NCBI RefSeq assembly: GCF_000379065.1 | Contig: NZ_KB900614.1 | Coordinates: 1,780,456 to 1,844,455, forward strand | From: Salinispora mooreana | Lineage (GTDB): Bacteria; Actinomycetota; Actinomycetes; Mycobacteriales; Micromonosporaceae | Length of the DNA stretch: 64,000 bases | Reading direction: 5' to 3' | Shown: piece after piece, positions 38,969 through 48,130 of the stretch | Layout: the number at the start of each line of letters is the position of its first letter | Position numbering within the stretch: the stretch's first letter is position 1 | Program-made: the position numbers and the translations under genes | Notes under the pieces: model-generated | The model's input: only the letters and a program-made list of their open reading frames with translations | The model's database searches: none | What the model was told of the DNA's origin: nothing

Positions 38969-40491
38969 CCGCTCGCGGCCGACGCTGGATCCGGCTGGCC
39001 GGACGGGGCAGCGGGCTCGGTGGTGACGCTGTTCGCACCGCGCCCGATGCCCGTATACACGTCCGGCTTGGCGGTACGCAGCAGCAGCGCCCACAGCATG
39101 CCGAGCACAGCGGCGGCGACGTAGGCGCTGGGGAAGATCCACCGCAGTGGGTCGCCAGGCTCGACGCCGAGCAGGGTGTGGAATTGGCCGATGGTGGCTA
39201 CGAGGATCCACAGCAGCGCTGTCGCCGCGAGTGCGGGGGCGATCACCCGCCGCCACCCGCTGATGCTGTCGTGGTTCGCCGGTCGGGCGAAGTACGCGAT
39301 GACCGCGATCGACGTCGCGGTCATCAGGATCAACACACCGAGGCCCCCTACGACGGTGAGCCAGAAGAACAGATGCACGATCGGATCCCAGCCCGCCACC
39401 GCGTACACGACGAGCACTGATGCGGCCAGCGTGGACTGCACGAGTGAACCGACCTTCGGGGCGCGGGTGCGGATACTGGTCCGACCCAACACCGCAGGCA
39501 GGACTCGCTCCCGGCCGAGAGCGAACAGGTACCGGGCCACCGTGTGGTGAAACGCCAGCAGCGCGGCGAACAGACTCGTCACGAACAACGCCTGTCCGAG
39601 CCCGACTACGAAGGAGCCGACATACGGGGCGGCCAGGGTGAAGATCAGATCGGTGCCGTCGGCCCTCGCCGCCTCGACAATGTGTTCCGGCCCGGTGGCC
39701 ACGGACATCGCCCACGCGCAGAAGGCGTAGAGCAGGCCGATGATGGCAACAGCCCGGTAGGTGGCCTTGGCGACGGTGCGCTGCGGGTCCTTGGACTCCT
39801 CACTGAACACGGCGGTGCCTTCGAACCCGACGAACCCGGCCACGGCCGTCACCAGGGCCGCACCGATCCCGGCGCCGATGAGGTGGGACGGCACGAGGGT
39901 GTCGATAGTGACCCTGCCGTCGGCGGGGTGGGTAAGGTGCACCACGGCGAACAGGGCCGCGGCGGCGATCTCGACCAGCAGGACCACCGCCAAGACGCGG
40001 CCATTGAAGTCGATGCGCCGCACCCCGAGGACCGCGATCACGGCCCACGCGGCAAACGCGCACACCACCCACGGCACCGGCCAGCCCAGCCAGTCCTGAA
40101 GCCGTCCGGCGAGAACGGCACCGAACCCGCCATACAGGCCGATCTGCATCGTGGCGTAGGCCACCACCGCGACGAACGACGCCCCGACACCAGGCACCCT
40201 GCCCAAACCACGGGACACGTAGCTGTAGAACGCCCCGGAATTGACCACCCGACGAGACATGGCCACGTAACCCACCGAGAACAACCCCAGAGCCACCGCC
40301 ACCGCCAGGTAGGCGACCGGGATACCAGTTACCCCGGTGACGGCGTAGCCGGTGGTCGCACCACCGGCTACCACGGTCAACGGAGCAGCGGCAGCCATCA
40401 CGATGAACACCACCGGCCACACACCGAGACGGGCACGGGCCAACGTGGCCGAGACATCACTCGCCGGGATCCGGGGACCAGGAACAGACAT
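38962..40491 (-). CDS. APC-family permease
   Basis: A 509-aa inner-membrane transporter with about 12-14 hydrophobic segments. The APC start motif region reads FIVMAAAAPLTVVAGGATTG, then NSGAFYSYVSRGLGR, and FVGFEGTAVFSEESKDPQRT. The last is the consensus substrate-site/loop motif of amino-acid permeases. Coupled to the acetyltransferase by a 7-bp overlap. It could import an amino-acid precursor or export the product. Confidence 0.88.
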   Translation of the reverse strand: MSVPGPRIPASDVSATLARARLGVWPVVFIVMAAAAPLTVVAGGATTGYAVTGVTGIPVAYLAVAVALGLFSVGYVAMSRRVVNSGAFYSYVSRGLGRVPGVGASFVAVVAYATMQIGLYGGFGAVLAGRLQDWLGWPVPWVVCAFAAWAVIAVLGVRRIDFNGRVLAVVLLVEIAAAALFAVVHLTHPADGRVTIDTLVPSHLIGAGIGAALVTAVAGFVGFEGTAVFSEESKDPQRTVAKATYRAVAIIGLLYAFCAWAMSVATGPEHIVEAARADGTDLIFTLAAPYVGSFVVGLGQALFVTSLFAALLAFHHTVARYLFALGRERVLPAVLGRTSIRTRAPKVGSLVQSTLAASVLVVYAVAGWDPIVHLFFWLTVVGGLGVLILMTATSIAVIAYFARPANHDSISGWRRVIAPALAATALLWILVATIGQFHTLLGVEPGDPLRWIFPSAYVAAAVLGMLWALLLRTAKPDVYTGIGRGANSVTTEPAAPSGQPDPASAASGW

Positions 40492-40506
40492 GGTACGAAC
40501 AGCTCC

Positions 40507-41442
40507 TCACATGTGTTGGGAAGGGGTTTTGTGGCCGGTGAGCACGGCATCGCCGACAGCAGCCTCGGTGTGAGACAGCAGCAGACGCAGCGACGGCGGC
40601 GCGACGGCGACCATCTGGCGAAGCCCGGCAAAGACATGCCCCGGGGCACCATCGAGCACACGCCGATGCAGGTCAGTAGCGACCATCAAACCGGCGAGGA
40701 CGGTGTCGAAACGATCCAGCGACTTGCCCTGACGTAGCCGAGTGGACAGTCGAGCCCACGGCCACGCCGCAACATGCGACTCGGTGGGGACATAGGTTGT
40801 GGATCTGGTCAGCAGGCGCCGGGCCGTCTCGACTCGGACATGCCCCAACCGCAACAGCCGTAATGCCACCTGCTCGTGGGAGGTCTGCGACAAGAACGCC
40901 AGCCACGTCCGCACCGTGTGCCCGGCCACCTCACCAGCAAGCTGGCCCAGCACCGTGTGCGCCAGCACGTCAGGCGGCGCCGTACGGCTGACGACACGAA
41001 CCTGACCGTTCTCGATCACGATGGCGTCGGTGAAGGCCAGCTCGGCCAGCAGCGCCGCTGCCAACCCGAGTCCCGCCACCGAAGCATGCAGTAGCGGACG
41101 GCCTGTCGTGTCGTGGTGCGCCAACCGAAAGAGGTCATCAGCCAGGAGCGGCCATCGAGTGCGAGGCGGCGCCGTTGACTGCACAAGTGAGTCTGGGTGC
41201 GCGGGTGGCGGGGGCGACGCAGTTACCGGGCGTCCGCGCGGTTCGGGGGTGGCGTGCCGGGCCACAGCCGGGACGGTGGCCCGGGACTGTAGCGGCGCTG
41301 GCGCCCGGCCCGCCGCCGGTCGGGGGACAGCAGCGGCGGACCGGGGATCCGGGTACGGCACACCCATTGCACCGCGCGGGGCGCGGGGCGGCTGCGCAGG
41401 TCCGGGCGTCGCCTGCGCCGCCAACGGGTGCGGTGCCTGCAT
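40507..41442 (-). CDS. GPP34 (GOLPH3-like) family protein
   Basis: 311 aa. The first 115 residues are Pro/Ala-rich and low-complexity; the rest is the GPP34 fold: LLADDLFRLAHHDTTGRPLL, ASVAGLGLAAALLAELAF, and SHVAAWPWARLSTRL. Eukaryotic members bind phosphoinositide at the Golgi; the bacterial role is unknown, but such genes recur in actinobacterial operons. ATG 41442 (MQAPHPLAAQ) begins the run; an in-frame extension to 41535 is less likely. First gene of the minus-strand operon, divergent from the HTH regulator at 41773. Confidence 0.8.
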   Translation of the reverse strand: MQAPHPLAAQATPGPAQPPRAPRGAMGVPYPDPRSAAAVPRPAAGRAPAPLQSRATVPAVARHATPEPRGRPVTASPPPPAHPDSLVQSTAPPRTRWPLLADDLFRLAHHDTTGRPLLHASVAGLGLAAALLAELAFTDAIVIENGQVRVVSRTAPPDVLAHTVLGQLAGEVAGHTVRTWLAFLSQTSHEQVALRLLRLGHVRVETARRLLTRSTTYVPTESHVAAWPWARLSTRLRQGKSLDRFDTVLAGLMVATDLHRRVLDGAPGHVFAGLRQMVAVAPPSLRLLLSHTEAAVGDAVLTGHKTPSQHM

Positions 41443-41599
41443 CGCTCGCCTCCCCCTGCCTGACCTCTCGTGCCGTTCGCTGATCTGGATGCCTTCATCG
41501 ATGAAAATCAGCCGGCGCGGACTGCCGCATGCCATCGATGCATCGCGTGCCGTGAGTCCACGATCACGGACCGTCCGCCGGGCCGGAACCCTGTTCTAT

Positions 41600-41622
41600 G
41601 GGGAGACTTAGGGGGAGACTTA
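41600..41622 (+). promoter_or_regulatory. Direct repeat in the divergent intergenic region
   Basis: GGGGAGACTTA occurs at 41600 and again at 41612, 12 bp apart and thus roughly one helical turn. It lies between the GPP34 gene and the HTH-DUF5753 gene (331-bp gap, no other gene seen). Candidate operator or activator site for the HTH protein. Confidence 0.4.
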
Positions 41623-41772
41623 CTGGGCGACCGGGCCTTGACCTGGGGTTCTACGGGTTCACACTGATCGGCTAATGATCAACATCGGCGGATGCGGGGT
41701 TACGCTCTTGGCACGCTGACAGTCCACGGAGACGGTCGGTTAGCTGCGTGGCCGTTACCGCTGGAGGACGTG

Positions 41773-42654
41773 ATGATGGTCAGCCCCTTTGTGCGGCGGC
41801 GTCGGCTCGCCATGGAGATCCTGCGGCTGCGCGACGAGTACGGGTTTTCCGCTGATCGGCTTGCCAGTGCGGTCGGGGTGAAGCGGCAAACCATCAGCCG
41901 GATCGAGAACGGCCACGTCCGACCCGACCCCGACCTGATCATGCGGATCCTCACGGTGTTCAACGTTGGGGAGAAGCGGTGGGCGCAGATCATGACGATC
42001 GCGCGCGAAGCCCAGGAACGCGGCTGGTGGGAACGCCACGCCGATCAGATGGGTCCTCGACAGGCGCTCGCGGCCAGCCTTGAGTCGGGCGCACAGCGAA
42101 TCTTCGAGTACCAGATGACCTTGCTGCCGGGGCTGCTACAAACCCCCACGTTCAGCCAGGCTCGCATCCACGCCGACCCGTCCGCCCACACCGAAGGAGT
42201 CGAGCCCACCCGCGCCCTGGAGGCGCGCATCACGCGGCAACGACTCCTGGAGCGCTCTGGTGGCCCCGTCTACGAGGTGGTCGTTGACGAATTGGCCATC
42301 CGGAGGTTCGCCGCGCCTGTGGCCGTCGTCGGGCAGCAACTCCGGCATCTGGCCGACCTCGGACGGACGCAGGAGCGGGTCACCATTCGGGTTCTGCCGA
42401 TCGCCGCGTCGATCGCCGGTCATATCGTCCCACGCTCGGCGTTCTCCATTTACCGCTACCCGGATTCCGCCGACCCGATCGTCGTTTCCGTCGATACCAT
42501 CACCTCGGACCTTGTCCTGACCGACGCCGTCGATGTGGGCCACTACTTGACCCTGTACGACCGCCTCCGAGCGGCGGCATTGACGCCGGAGCAGACGATC
42601 GACTTCCTCGCCGCCGTGGCCGAGGAGCTACCCGAACACCAAGGAGCCATCTGA
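41773..42654 (+). CDS. HTH (XRE) regulator with DUF5753
   Basis: A 293-aa DNA-binding protein. The HTH is SADRLASAVGVKRQTISRIE near residues 22-45; DUF5753 follows, with the recognisable YQMTLLPGLLQTPTFSQARI, LVDELAIRRFAA-like region and VTIRVLPIAASIAGH. ATG 41773 is preceded by GGAGG at 41763. The stop overlaps the start of the DUF397 gene. In Streptomyces such HTH/DUF397 pairs (WhiJ/BldB-type) control development and antibiotic production, so it may control the divergent operon. Confidence 0.88.
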   Translation: MMVSPFVRRRRLAMEILRLRDEYGFSADRLASAVGVKRQTISRIENGHVRPDPDLIMRILTVFNVGEKRWAQIMTIAREAQERGWWERHADQMGPRQALAASLESGAQRIFEYQMTLLPGLLQTPTFSQARIHADPSAHTEGVEPTRALEARITRQRLLERSGGPVYEVVVDELAIRRFAAPVAVVGQQLRHLADLGRTQERVTIRVLPIAASIAGHIVPRSAFSIYRYPDSADPIVVSVDTITSDLVLTDAVDVGHYLTLYDRLRAAALTPEQTIDFLAAVAEELPEHQGAI

Positions 42655-42851
42655 TGTCCTACCGCTTCACCAACTGGCGCAAATCCACCCGCAGCGGTAG
42701 CGCGGACAACTGCGTCGAGGTCGCCGTCGCCGATAACGGTGTGGTTGGCGTGCGCGACTCGAAGAACCCGATCGGGCCGATCCTCGAGTTCACCCCGACG
42801 GAGTGGGCGGGGTTCACCGGAGGCGTCCGTGTTGGCAAGTTCGATCTCTGA
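42654..42851 (+). CDS. DUF397 small protein
   Basis: 65 aa. The family hallmark is NWRKSTRSGSADNCVEVAVA followed by VRDSKNPIGPILEFTPTEW. Overlaps the HTH gene stop (TGATG). DUF397 proteins are predicted partners or antagonists of the HTH-DUF5753 regulator encoded beside them. Confidence 0.92.
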   Translation: MSYRFTNWRKSTRSGSADNCVEVAVADNGVVGVRDSKNPIGPILEFTPTEWAGFTGGVRVGKFDL

Positions 42852-43015
42852 CAACGTCCAGCAGGTACGTTCTCGGTCGCCGTTTGCCGTGGCCGCAACG
42901 CCTTGAACGGCATTGGTCACGGTGGGATGCTGACGCTGGCCGGCATGTCGGGGCTGACCGAACATGTCGGCTTGGCGATCGATGGGGCAGCGAGCCGAGG
43001 CGAGGACGGTTGGGG

Positions 43016-44374
43016 ATGACACGGCGACGCCACACAGGTCCGCCCAACGAGCTACTCAGCGACGCACGCCGCCGCCTCGGGTCGCCGTCCGGATCAGGAA
43101 GGCGGATGTCCCGCCAGGAAATCGCCGACGCGGTCAACCGCTACCTCGCCGGCAAGGGGTACAACGAGGCCGACATTGACGCCAACTACATCGGCAAGCT
43201 CGAACGGGGCGAACACCGCTGGCCCCGCGACTCCCGACGCGAAGCCTTCCGCGCCGTGCTCGGAGCGGTCAGCGACGCCGCCCTCGGCTTCTACGTCGTC
43301 CGCGGTGAACCGCACGAGGCCGTCAATGACGCGCAGATCGAGGTCGACCGGCTGCAGACGGCTGACGGGGGTAGGCGTGCGCTGCTCGGCGGAGTTGCCG
43401 GCCTGGTCGCTGCCCTCGGCCTGTTCGGTCGCGGGCCGCGTGGCGACAGAAACGCTCGTATCGGCGGCTCGGACGTGGCCCGCCTCAACGCCGTCGTGGC
43501 GCTGTACCGATCGATGGACTACGAGTCTGGCGGCGGCGTGCTGCGCGTGGAGGCGGGTCGGTTCGCCGAGGCGGCGTCGTCGCTGGCCAACCGGCCCTGC
43601 AACGACGCGGTCAAGCCCGCCCTACTGGCCGCCATCGCCAACGCCCGCCAGCTCGCTGGTTGGGCCGCGTTCGACACCGGACACCACTCCGACGCCCAAC
43701 GCCACTGGCTCTCGGCCGAACGCACCGCCGTTGCCGCAAGCGACCTGCGACTGGCCGCCCGGGTGCGCTACTGCCAGGCCCGACAGTTTCAGCACCTACA
43801 CCACAACGGCGACGCCCTGGACACGCTGCGACTGGCCCACGACCACCTCGCCGGCCGCGCCACCCCGGCGATCAACGCCATGCTGCACGGCGCCGAGGCA
43901 GCCTCCCTCGCGGCCAGAGGTGACCGGCAAGAGGCCCTGACCGCGCTCGGCGCCGCCACCGACGCCTTCGACCGCATCGACCCGGACCGCGAACCGGAGT
44001 GGATGCGCTTCTACGACCGCGGCGAGCTGCTCGCCCAGTACGGGCGCGTCCACCGCGACCTCGCCCGAGCAAACGAACGACACGGCAATGCCGCTGTACG
44101 GTGGGTCTCCGAGGCCATCGCCGCATTCGGCCCCCAAAATGTACGCAGCACGGTACTCAACGAAGTCGGACTGTGTAGCAGCCTCTTCCTCGCCGGAGAA
44201 CCACAGGAAGCCGTCACCATCGGCACCCGGGCTACCCAGCACGCCAACCAGTTGACCTCCCAACGGGTACACGACCGCATCCGCAACCTCCGCCGCGACA
44301 TGCACCGGTACGCAACCGACCCGCAGGTAGCCGAGTTCAGCCGTACCCTGTCCACGATCGGCCCGGCCGCATGA
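43016..44374 (+). CDS. HTH-TPR-type regulator
   Basis: 452 aa. An N-terminal HTH-like region has MSRQEIADAVNRYLAGKGYN and YIGKLERGEHRWP, followed by helical repeats of TPR type with many Ala/Leu pairs (ALTALGAATDAFDRIDPDRE). It resembles Streptomyces AfsR/BldB-neighbourhood XRE-TPR proteins that may bind a signal peptide or metabolite. ATG 43016 begins MTRRRHTGPP; an in-frame extension upstream to 42803 is unlikely. Its stop overlaps the phosphotransferase start. Confidence 0.8.
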   Translation: MTRRRHTGPPNELLSDARRRLGSPSGSGRRMSRQEIADAVNRYLAGKGYNEADIDANYIGKLERGEHRWPRDSRREAFRAVLGAVSDAALGFYVVRGEPHEAVNDAQIEVDRLQTADGGRRALLGGVAGLVAALGLFGRGPRGDRNARIGGSDVARLNAVVALYRSMDYESGGGVLRVEAGRFAEAASSLANRPCNDAVKPALLAAIANARQLAGWAAFDTGHHSDAQRHWLSAERTAVAASDLRLAARVRYCQARQFQHLHHNGDALDTLRLAHDHLAGRATPAINAMLHGAEAASLAARGDRQEALTALGAATDAFDRIDPDREPEWMRFYDRGELLAQYGRVHRDLARANERHGNAAVRWVSEAIAAFGPQNVRSTVLNEVGLCSSLFLAGEPQEAVTIGTRATQHANQLTSQRVHDRIRNLRRDMHRYATDPQVAEFSRTLSTIGPAA

Positions 44375-45300
44375 CCGCCACCGACAGCGGCGGCCGGTAC
44401 ACCGAAGCGGCCATGACCGAGGCCATGCGCCGGATTGCCGACCAGCTCGACGTCCCCAGCCACGACGCCCAGCTACTCCGCCTGACCAACAACGCGGTCT
44501 TCGCGCTACCCACCGCCGCAATCGTCGTACGCATCACCCGCTCCACCACCCTGTACCACCGTGTCCACAAAGTCGCCCGGCTCGCCACCTGGTTCGCCGA
44601 ACGCAACGCACCCACCACCCGGCTCGCCACGCAGGTTGACCAGCCCGTCCCCGTCGATGGCCTCCTCGCCACCATCTGGGAATACGTCCCGCCCACCGAA
44701 CCAGCACCAACCGTCGAAGACCTCGGCCACCTCCTGCACCATTTCCACCGTCTCGGCACACCGCCATTCTCCCTACCAACCTGGAACCCAGTAGCAGATG
44801 CACAACGCCGAATAGCCGACGCGGAGGCACTACGTGACGACGAGGCCGACTACCTCATGGCCTGGTGCGATCGCCTCACCCCGCGAATCGCGACACTCAA
44901 CAACCAGTCAAAGAACCACCTCGTCCACGGCGACGCCCACGTGGGCAACCTCCTCCGCACCCCGGATGGCGATGTCCTCATCGGCGACTTCGACCCCACC
45001 TGCGCAGGCCCCTGGCAGGTCGATCTCGTCGCCGTGCCCGTCGGCGAGACCCGCTTCGGCCGACACGGCGCCCATCGCCGCCTGGCCCACGCCTACGGCT
45101 ACGACGTGACCCAAGACCCCGACTGGCCCACCCTGCGGGAAGCACGTGAACTCAAAATGGTCTGCGCCGCCGTACCACTTCTCGCTAGCGCACCAGGCAT
45201 GGCCCGCGAGTTCCGCACCCGGCTACACAGCATCCGCAACCAAGATCAGCAGGCTCGGTGGACCCCGTTCGGCGACCTCAATCGCGAGATCCGACCGTGA
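44371..45300 (+). CDS. APH-family phosphotransferase
   Basis: A 309-aa small-molecule kinase of the aminoglycoside/choline phosphotransferase fold. The N-lobe has NNAVFALPTAAIVVRITRS (Lys replaced by Arg), the catalytic loop is HLVHGDAHVGNLLRTPDG, and the metal motif is VLIGDFDPTCAGPWQVD. Coupled to the HTH-TPR gene by ATGA. XRE-TPR plus APH pairs are common in actinomycetes; substrate unknown. Confidence 0.85.
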   Translation: MTATDSGGRYTEAAMTEAMRRIADQLDVPSHDAQLLRLTNNAVFALPTAAIVVRITRSTTLYHRVHKVARLATWFAERNAPTTRLATQVDQPVPVDGLLATIWEYVPPTEPAPTVEDLGHLLHHFHRLGTPPFSLPTWNPVADAQRRIADAEALRDDEADYLMAWCDRLTPRIATLNNQSKNHLVHGDAHVGNLLRTPDGDVLIGDFDPTCAGPWQVDLVAVPVGETRFGRHGAHRRLAHAYGYDVTQDPDWPTLREARELKMVCAAVPLLASAPGMAREFRTRLHSIRNQDQQARWTPFGDLNREIRP

Positions 45301-45443
45301 CATGGCAGAACAATGAACGAGGAGCAGCGAAGACGAAGCTGACTGCGCACTCCGTCACCAGCCTCCAGAACTGCCAAGATCGAGGGCAAGAACCCGGCCC
45401 GGCCAAGTCGATCAAGCGAACGAAGCACGACGAACAGCACCCC

Positions 45444-45948
45444 TCACTTGGCGTCGAATGGCTTCGCTGGCCAGGACGCGGTCGGCCTGCCGGAGCCACT
45501 GACCGCCGGGGCGGTGGCGAAGGTGCTGCGCGGCGGCGACTCGGTGCTCGCTGGCCTCAACGAGCGGGCCCTGACCACGATGTTCGCGGTGTCGGTCAAC
45601 AACGACCGGCTGATGCGCCGCTTCGACCCCGGCCTCTTCGACGGCAACCTCGCCCTCTTCGTAGTCACCACCGATCGCGGTGAGAACCCGGCCGGGCCGG
45701 CCGAATGGTTCAGCCATGTCACCGGAGCACTGCACATCCACCGGATCGCCTGTCGGCACGACGAACTGACCTCCCCCGAGGCGCTGCGAGAGATCTGTCC
45801 CCAACAAGTCGAAGACATCATCGAAGGGCAGATCACGGTGCCGCGGAGCCGGCGGAAACCGGAGCGGGACTGCCCGGAGGTCTGCGAACACGACGGGGGG
45901 TTCCCGGGGGACGGTTCACAATCTAATCGAAGAAAGTCGAAGCCCTGA
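45444..45948 (+). pseudogene. NRPS thioesterase-like C-terminal remnant
   Basis: The frame reads LNERALTTMFAVSVNNDRLM, then FDGNLALFVVTTDRGENPAG, EWFSHVTGALHIHRIACRHD and SPEALREICPQQV. This pattern (released hydrophobic beta strand, W-x-x-H-V-x-G, catalytic His before D/E) is the end of type I thioesterase domains of non-ribosomal peptide synthetases. The Ser-containing half and everything upstream are missing. It sits 34 bp from the att copy at 45982, where an integrase would be expected. Confidence 0.7.
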
Positions 45949-45974
45949 CCAGCATATCCACTGGTCAGGGCTTC
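45939..45974 (+). terminator. Hairpin before the middle att copy
   Basis: Perfect 14-bp arms (GAAGCCCTGACCAG and complement) with an 8-nt loop, ending 7 bp before the att core. It occupies the same place as the hairpins at 2065 and 58558. The following TTTCT is a modest T tract. Confidence 0.85.
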
Positions 45975-45981
45975 ATTTCTG

Positions 45982-46023
45982 TCGGGACGGCCGGATTCGA
46001 ACCGACGACCCCTTGACCCCCAG
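45982..46023 (-). repeat. att copy of the tRNA-Pro 3' half (42 bp)
   Basis: Forty-two bases identical to 58600-58641, from the discriminator base through the anticodon loop (TCGGGACGG ... CCCCCAG), in the same orientation. It marks the left end of the AICE and the right end of the 44-kb island. Beyond CAG the sequence no longer matches the tRNA 5' half, so this copy is not a functional tRNA gene. Confidence 0.92.
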
Positions 46024-46147
46024 GCAACCGACGCCGCCTCGTGAGCTGGGATGAGACGAACGCTGAGCTGCAAAGACAGTCCTACACTGTCCCCCGCAGT
46101 CTGTAGGTGTCCGTCGCGGTCGTCACTCGGTTAGTCACCCACCCCTT

Positions 46148-46537
46148 ATGCGGAGTTCGTGGTCGGTCCAGGACCATGACCTCATGGATGAGGCTCAACA
46201 GCGGCGGTGGCACCCGCAGCACGTAGCGTCCTGGCTCCAGCTCGCCGCCACTCTGCGGACCGAGGGCTGGGAGGCGCAGGTGACCTGTTCGGCGGCTCCA
46301 GTGCAGGTAGCGGGGTCGCTGCCTAACGGCGAGCGGTTCTACTTCCGCGCCCGGCATAGTGACGTGTCGTTGGGCATCGGCGGCGACGACCCGGCAGACA
46401 TCCCCAAGTGGGAAGACAGCGAGTCACATCAAGAAGCCAGCTACCTGCCCGCCGCCGACGGCGGAGCCATCATCAGACGGCTTGCTCGCCGCTACCTAGA
46501 GGAGCGCCAACCGACCGGGCGGGCACCCTCAGTTTGA
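46148..46537 (+). CDS. Hypothetical protein at the left end of the AICE
   Basis: Up to 129 aa; the ATG at 46184 (MDEAQQRRW) is also plausible. Soluble, with RTEGWEAQVTCSAAPVQVAG and GERFYFRARHSDVSLGIGGD. It has protein-like codon use but no family I recognise. It lies alone 125 bp inside the att site. Confidence 0.5.
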   Translation: MRSSWSVQDHDLMDEAQQRRWHPQHVASWLQLAATLRTEGWEAQVTCSAAPVQVAGSLPNGERFYFRARHSDVSLGIGGDDPADIPKWEDSESHQEASYLPAADGGAIIRRLARRYLEERQPTGRAPSV

Positions 46538-46894
46538 AAGGTGTCTTGCGTCGACCTGGCGGGCGGGTTGGTCTATGCGCTGGGCAGCCGTTTCGCTGGT
46601 CGGGCAAGATCGATCGCTGAGGTTGAAGCCGTGCCACGTGCCGCTGTTGGCCGGTGTTAACCGCTGCATCGGGCACGCCTCGGGCACGGCGACCATTACG
46701 ACGTGCGCCGTTAGCCGATGGCCCGATCTCCCAGCCAGCTACCAACGGTCAGGTACGTGGCTAGCTCGGACGGTATCGTTCCCTGCCTCAGCACCCATGT
46801 CCCGTAGGGAGTCCGTGTTGGCCCTGAAGAAGCGTTCGAACTCGCGGGAGAGCGCGGAGGGTCAAGCTGCGACCCTCCACGTCATCCGAACGAG

Positions 46895-47062
46895 CTAGTT
46901 ACTCAGCGTGCTTGAGACCCACGAGGCAAAGGCAGCCACAGCTGACAGACAAGCCGCGAGTGCGCTAAGCAGGGTGGCCCACTCAGCAACAGACCAGCCC
47001 TTTCGACCGCGCTTCCGTCGATTGGCCCGATCCCTCTTACGTCTCACTTTCGTTACATTCAT
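46895..47062 (-). CDS. Small basic membrane protein (possible)
   Basis: A 55-aa frame from ATG 47062: a strongly basic N-terminus (RRKRDRANRRKRGRKG) then a single hydrophobic helix (WATLLSALAACLSAVAAFA). The charge pattern places the basic end in the cytoplasm. Ribosome-binding site is weak. Small single-pass proteins of this kind occur in mobile elements, but this is only supported by composition. Confidence 0.4.
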   Translation of the reverse strand: MNVTKVRRKRDRANRRKRGRKGWSVAEWATLLSALAACLSAVAAFASWVSSTLSN

Positions 47063-48130
47063 TAGACCTGCGTTCCTAATAGGTGTTGATGCAGGTTGGG
47101 GGCGGCGCCGGTGGCTTTGTGGGTCCCAGGTGCCGCCCTTCCCCATGCGTGCGGTTGCCCGCCCATTCACAAACGACTCAGACGCATGAGGGTCACTCAC
47201 CTATTTTTCCGAAATGACCATCTAACCGCGCGGCAAGCTGTGACCGTTTTCGAGTGGTTCGTAGCGGAATTGGACGGACCTAGTGTGCGTTTTCAATGCG
47301 CAATGCAAGTTGCATTTAGCAATCAGATTGAGGCGTTTGCCCAAATTTGACCAACAACCAACGGCCAATCCCATCAGGACGCGCGTGGAAGTTCCATGGG
47401 CCACGCAACATGGCTAGGGCGGTGGTGATTTGGATCACACCCCGTGTCTTTCCGGATGAGAATGACCCCGCCGAACGCCGAACAATAACGAAGGTTCAGT
47501 TACAAACTGTAAGTGGCCACCACACCCGCCGATGTGGTTGTTGCCATCCCGTCTGCCGTCGACCCGCCCCCTGGGGAGCGGGCCGCCGCCCGGCCCGCCA
47601 TGTCAAGACGGCCGTGACGCACGGTCGGACGCTGGCGGGTCGGGTGGTGGTCTGCTCGGCTCGCCCGGGTCGTCGGCTGGCGGGATGGCCCGCGCAACCA
47701 CCCACGGACCGCGACCCGCCCACGGAGCCCCGGCCATCCCGGAGCCGGAGCGCCCCCGCCGGAGGCGCAGTAGCCGCGACCGGACCGTCGCCGCGACCCG
47801 CCCGCGCGGACCCGGCGTGCCCTGCCCTGCGCCGCGTCGCTCCGGCGCGGCGCGGCCGGCTGCCGGCGACGAACCCCCCACCACTTCCCGAGCCCTTCCC
47901 GTCTGCGGCGGCCCCGGGCTCCCCGCTCTCCGCGCCAGCCGTCGGGCATCAGGCGGGACGGCCGCAGAGCGACAGCGGCAGCGGCTGGCACGCGCCCAGG
48001 CGGCGGCGCGTGCGGCCCGTCAAGGGCCGCCTTGAAGACGTACAGAAACTTTGAACCACATCGCCGGCAGCCGGGCGGCACGAGCCGTTCGTCCCTGGTC
48101 GGACATCTAGGGACGGCTTAAGCTCGAATC
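47063..48130. other. Large gene-poor stretch of the AICE
   Basis: Over 1 kb without a convincing gene. The first part (47063-47500) is AT-rich for this genome and includes CCTATTTTTCCG; the second (47550-48050) is extremely GC-rich and repetitive in CCG/CGG. Open frames there have no plausible amino-acid pattern. The abrupt composition switch could mark separate acquisitions or a regulatory/origin region. The latter is speculation. Confidence 0.45.

Noticed and set aside
47347..48054. 235-codon plus-strand open frame in the GC-rich AICE stretch
   Set aside because: Pro/Arg-rich and low-complexity with no domain; looks like non-coding GC-rich DNA.
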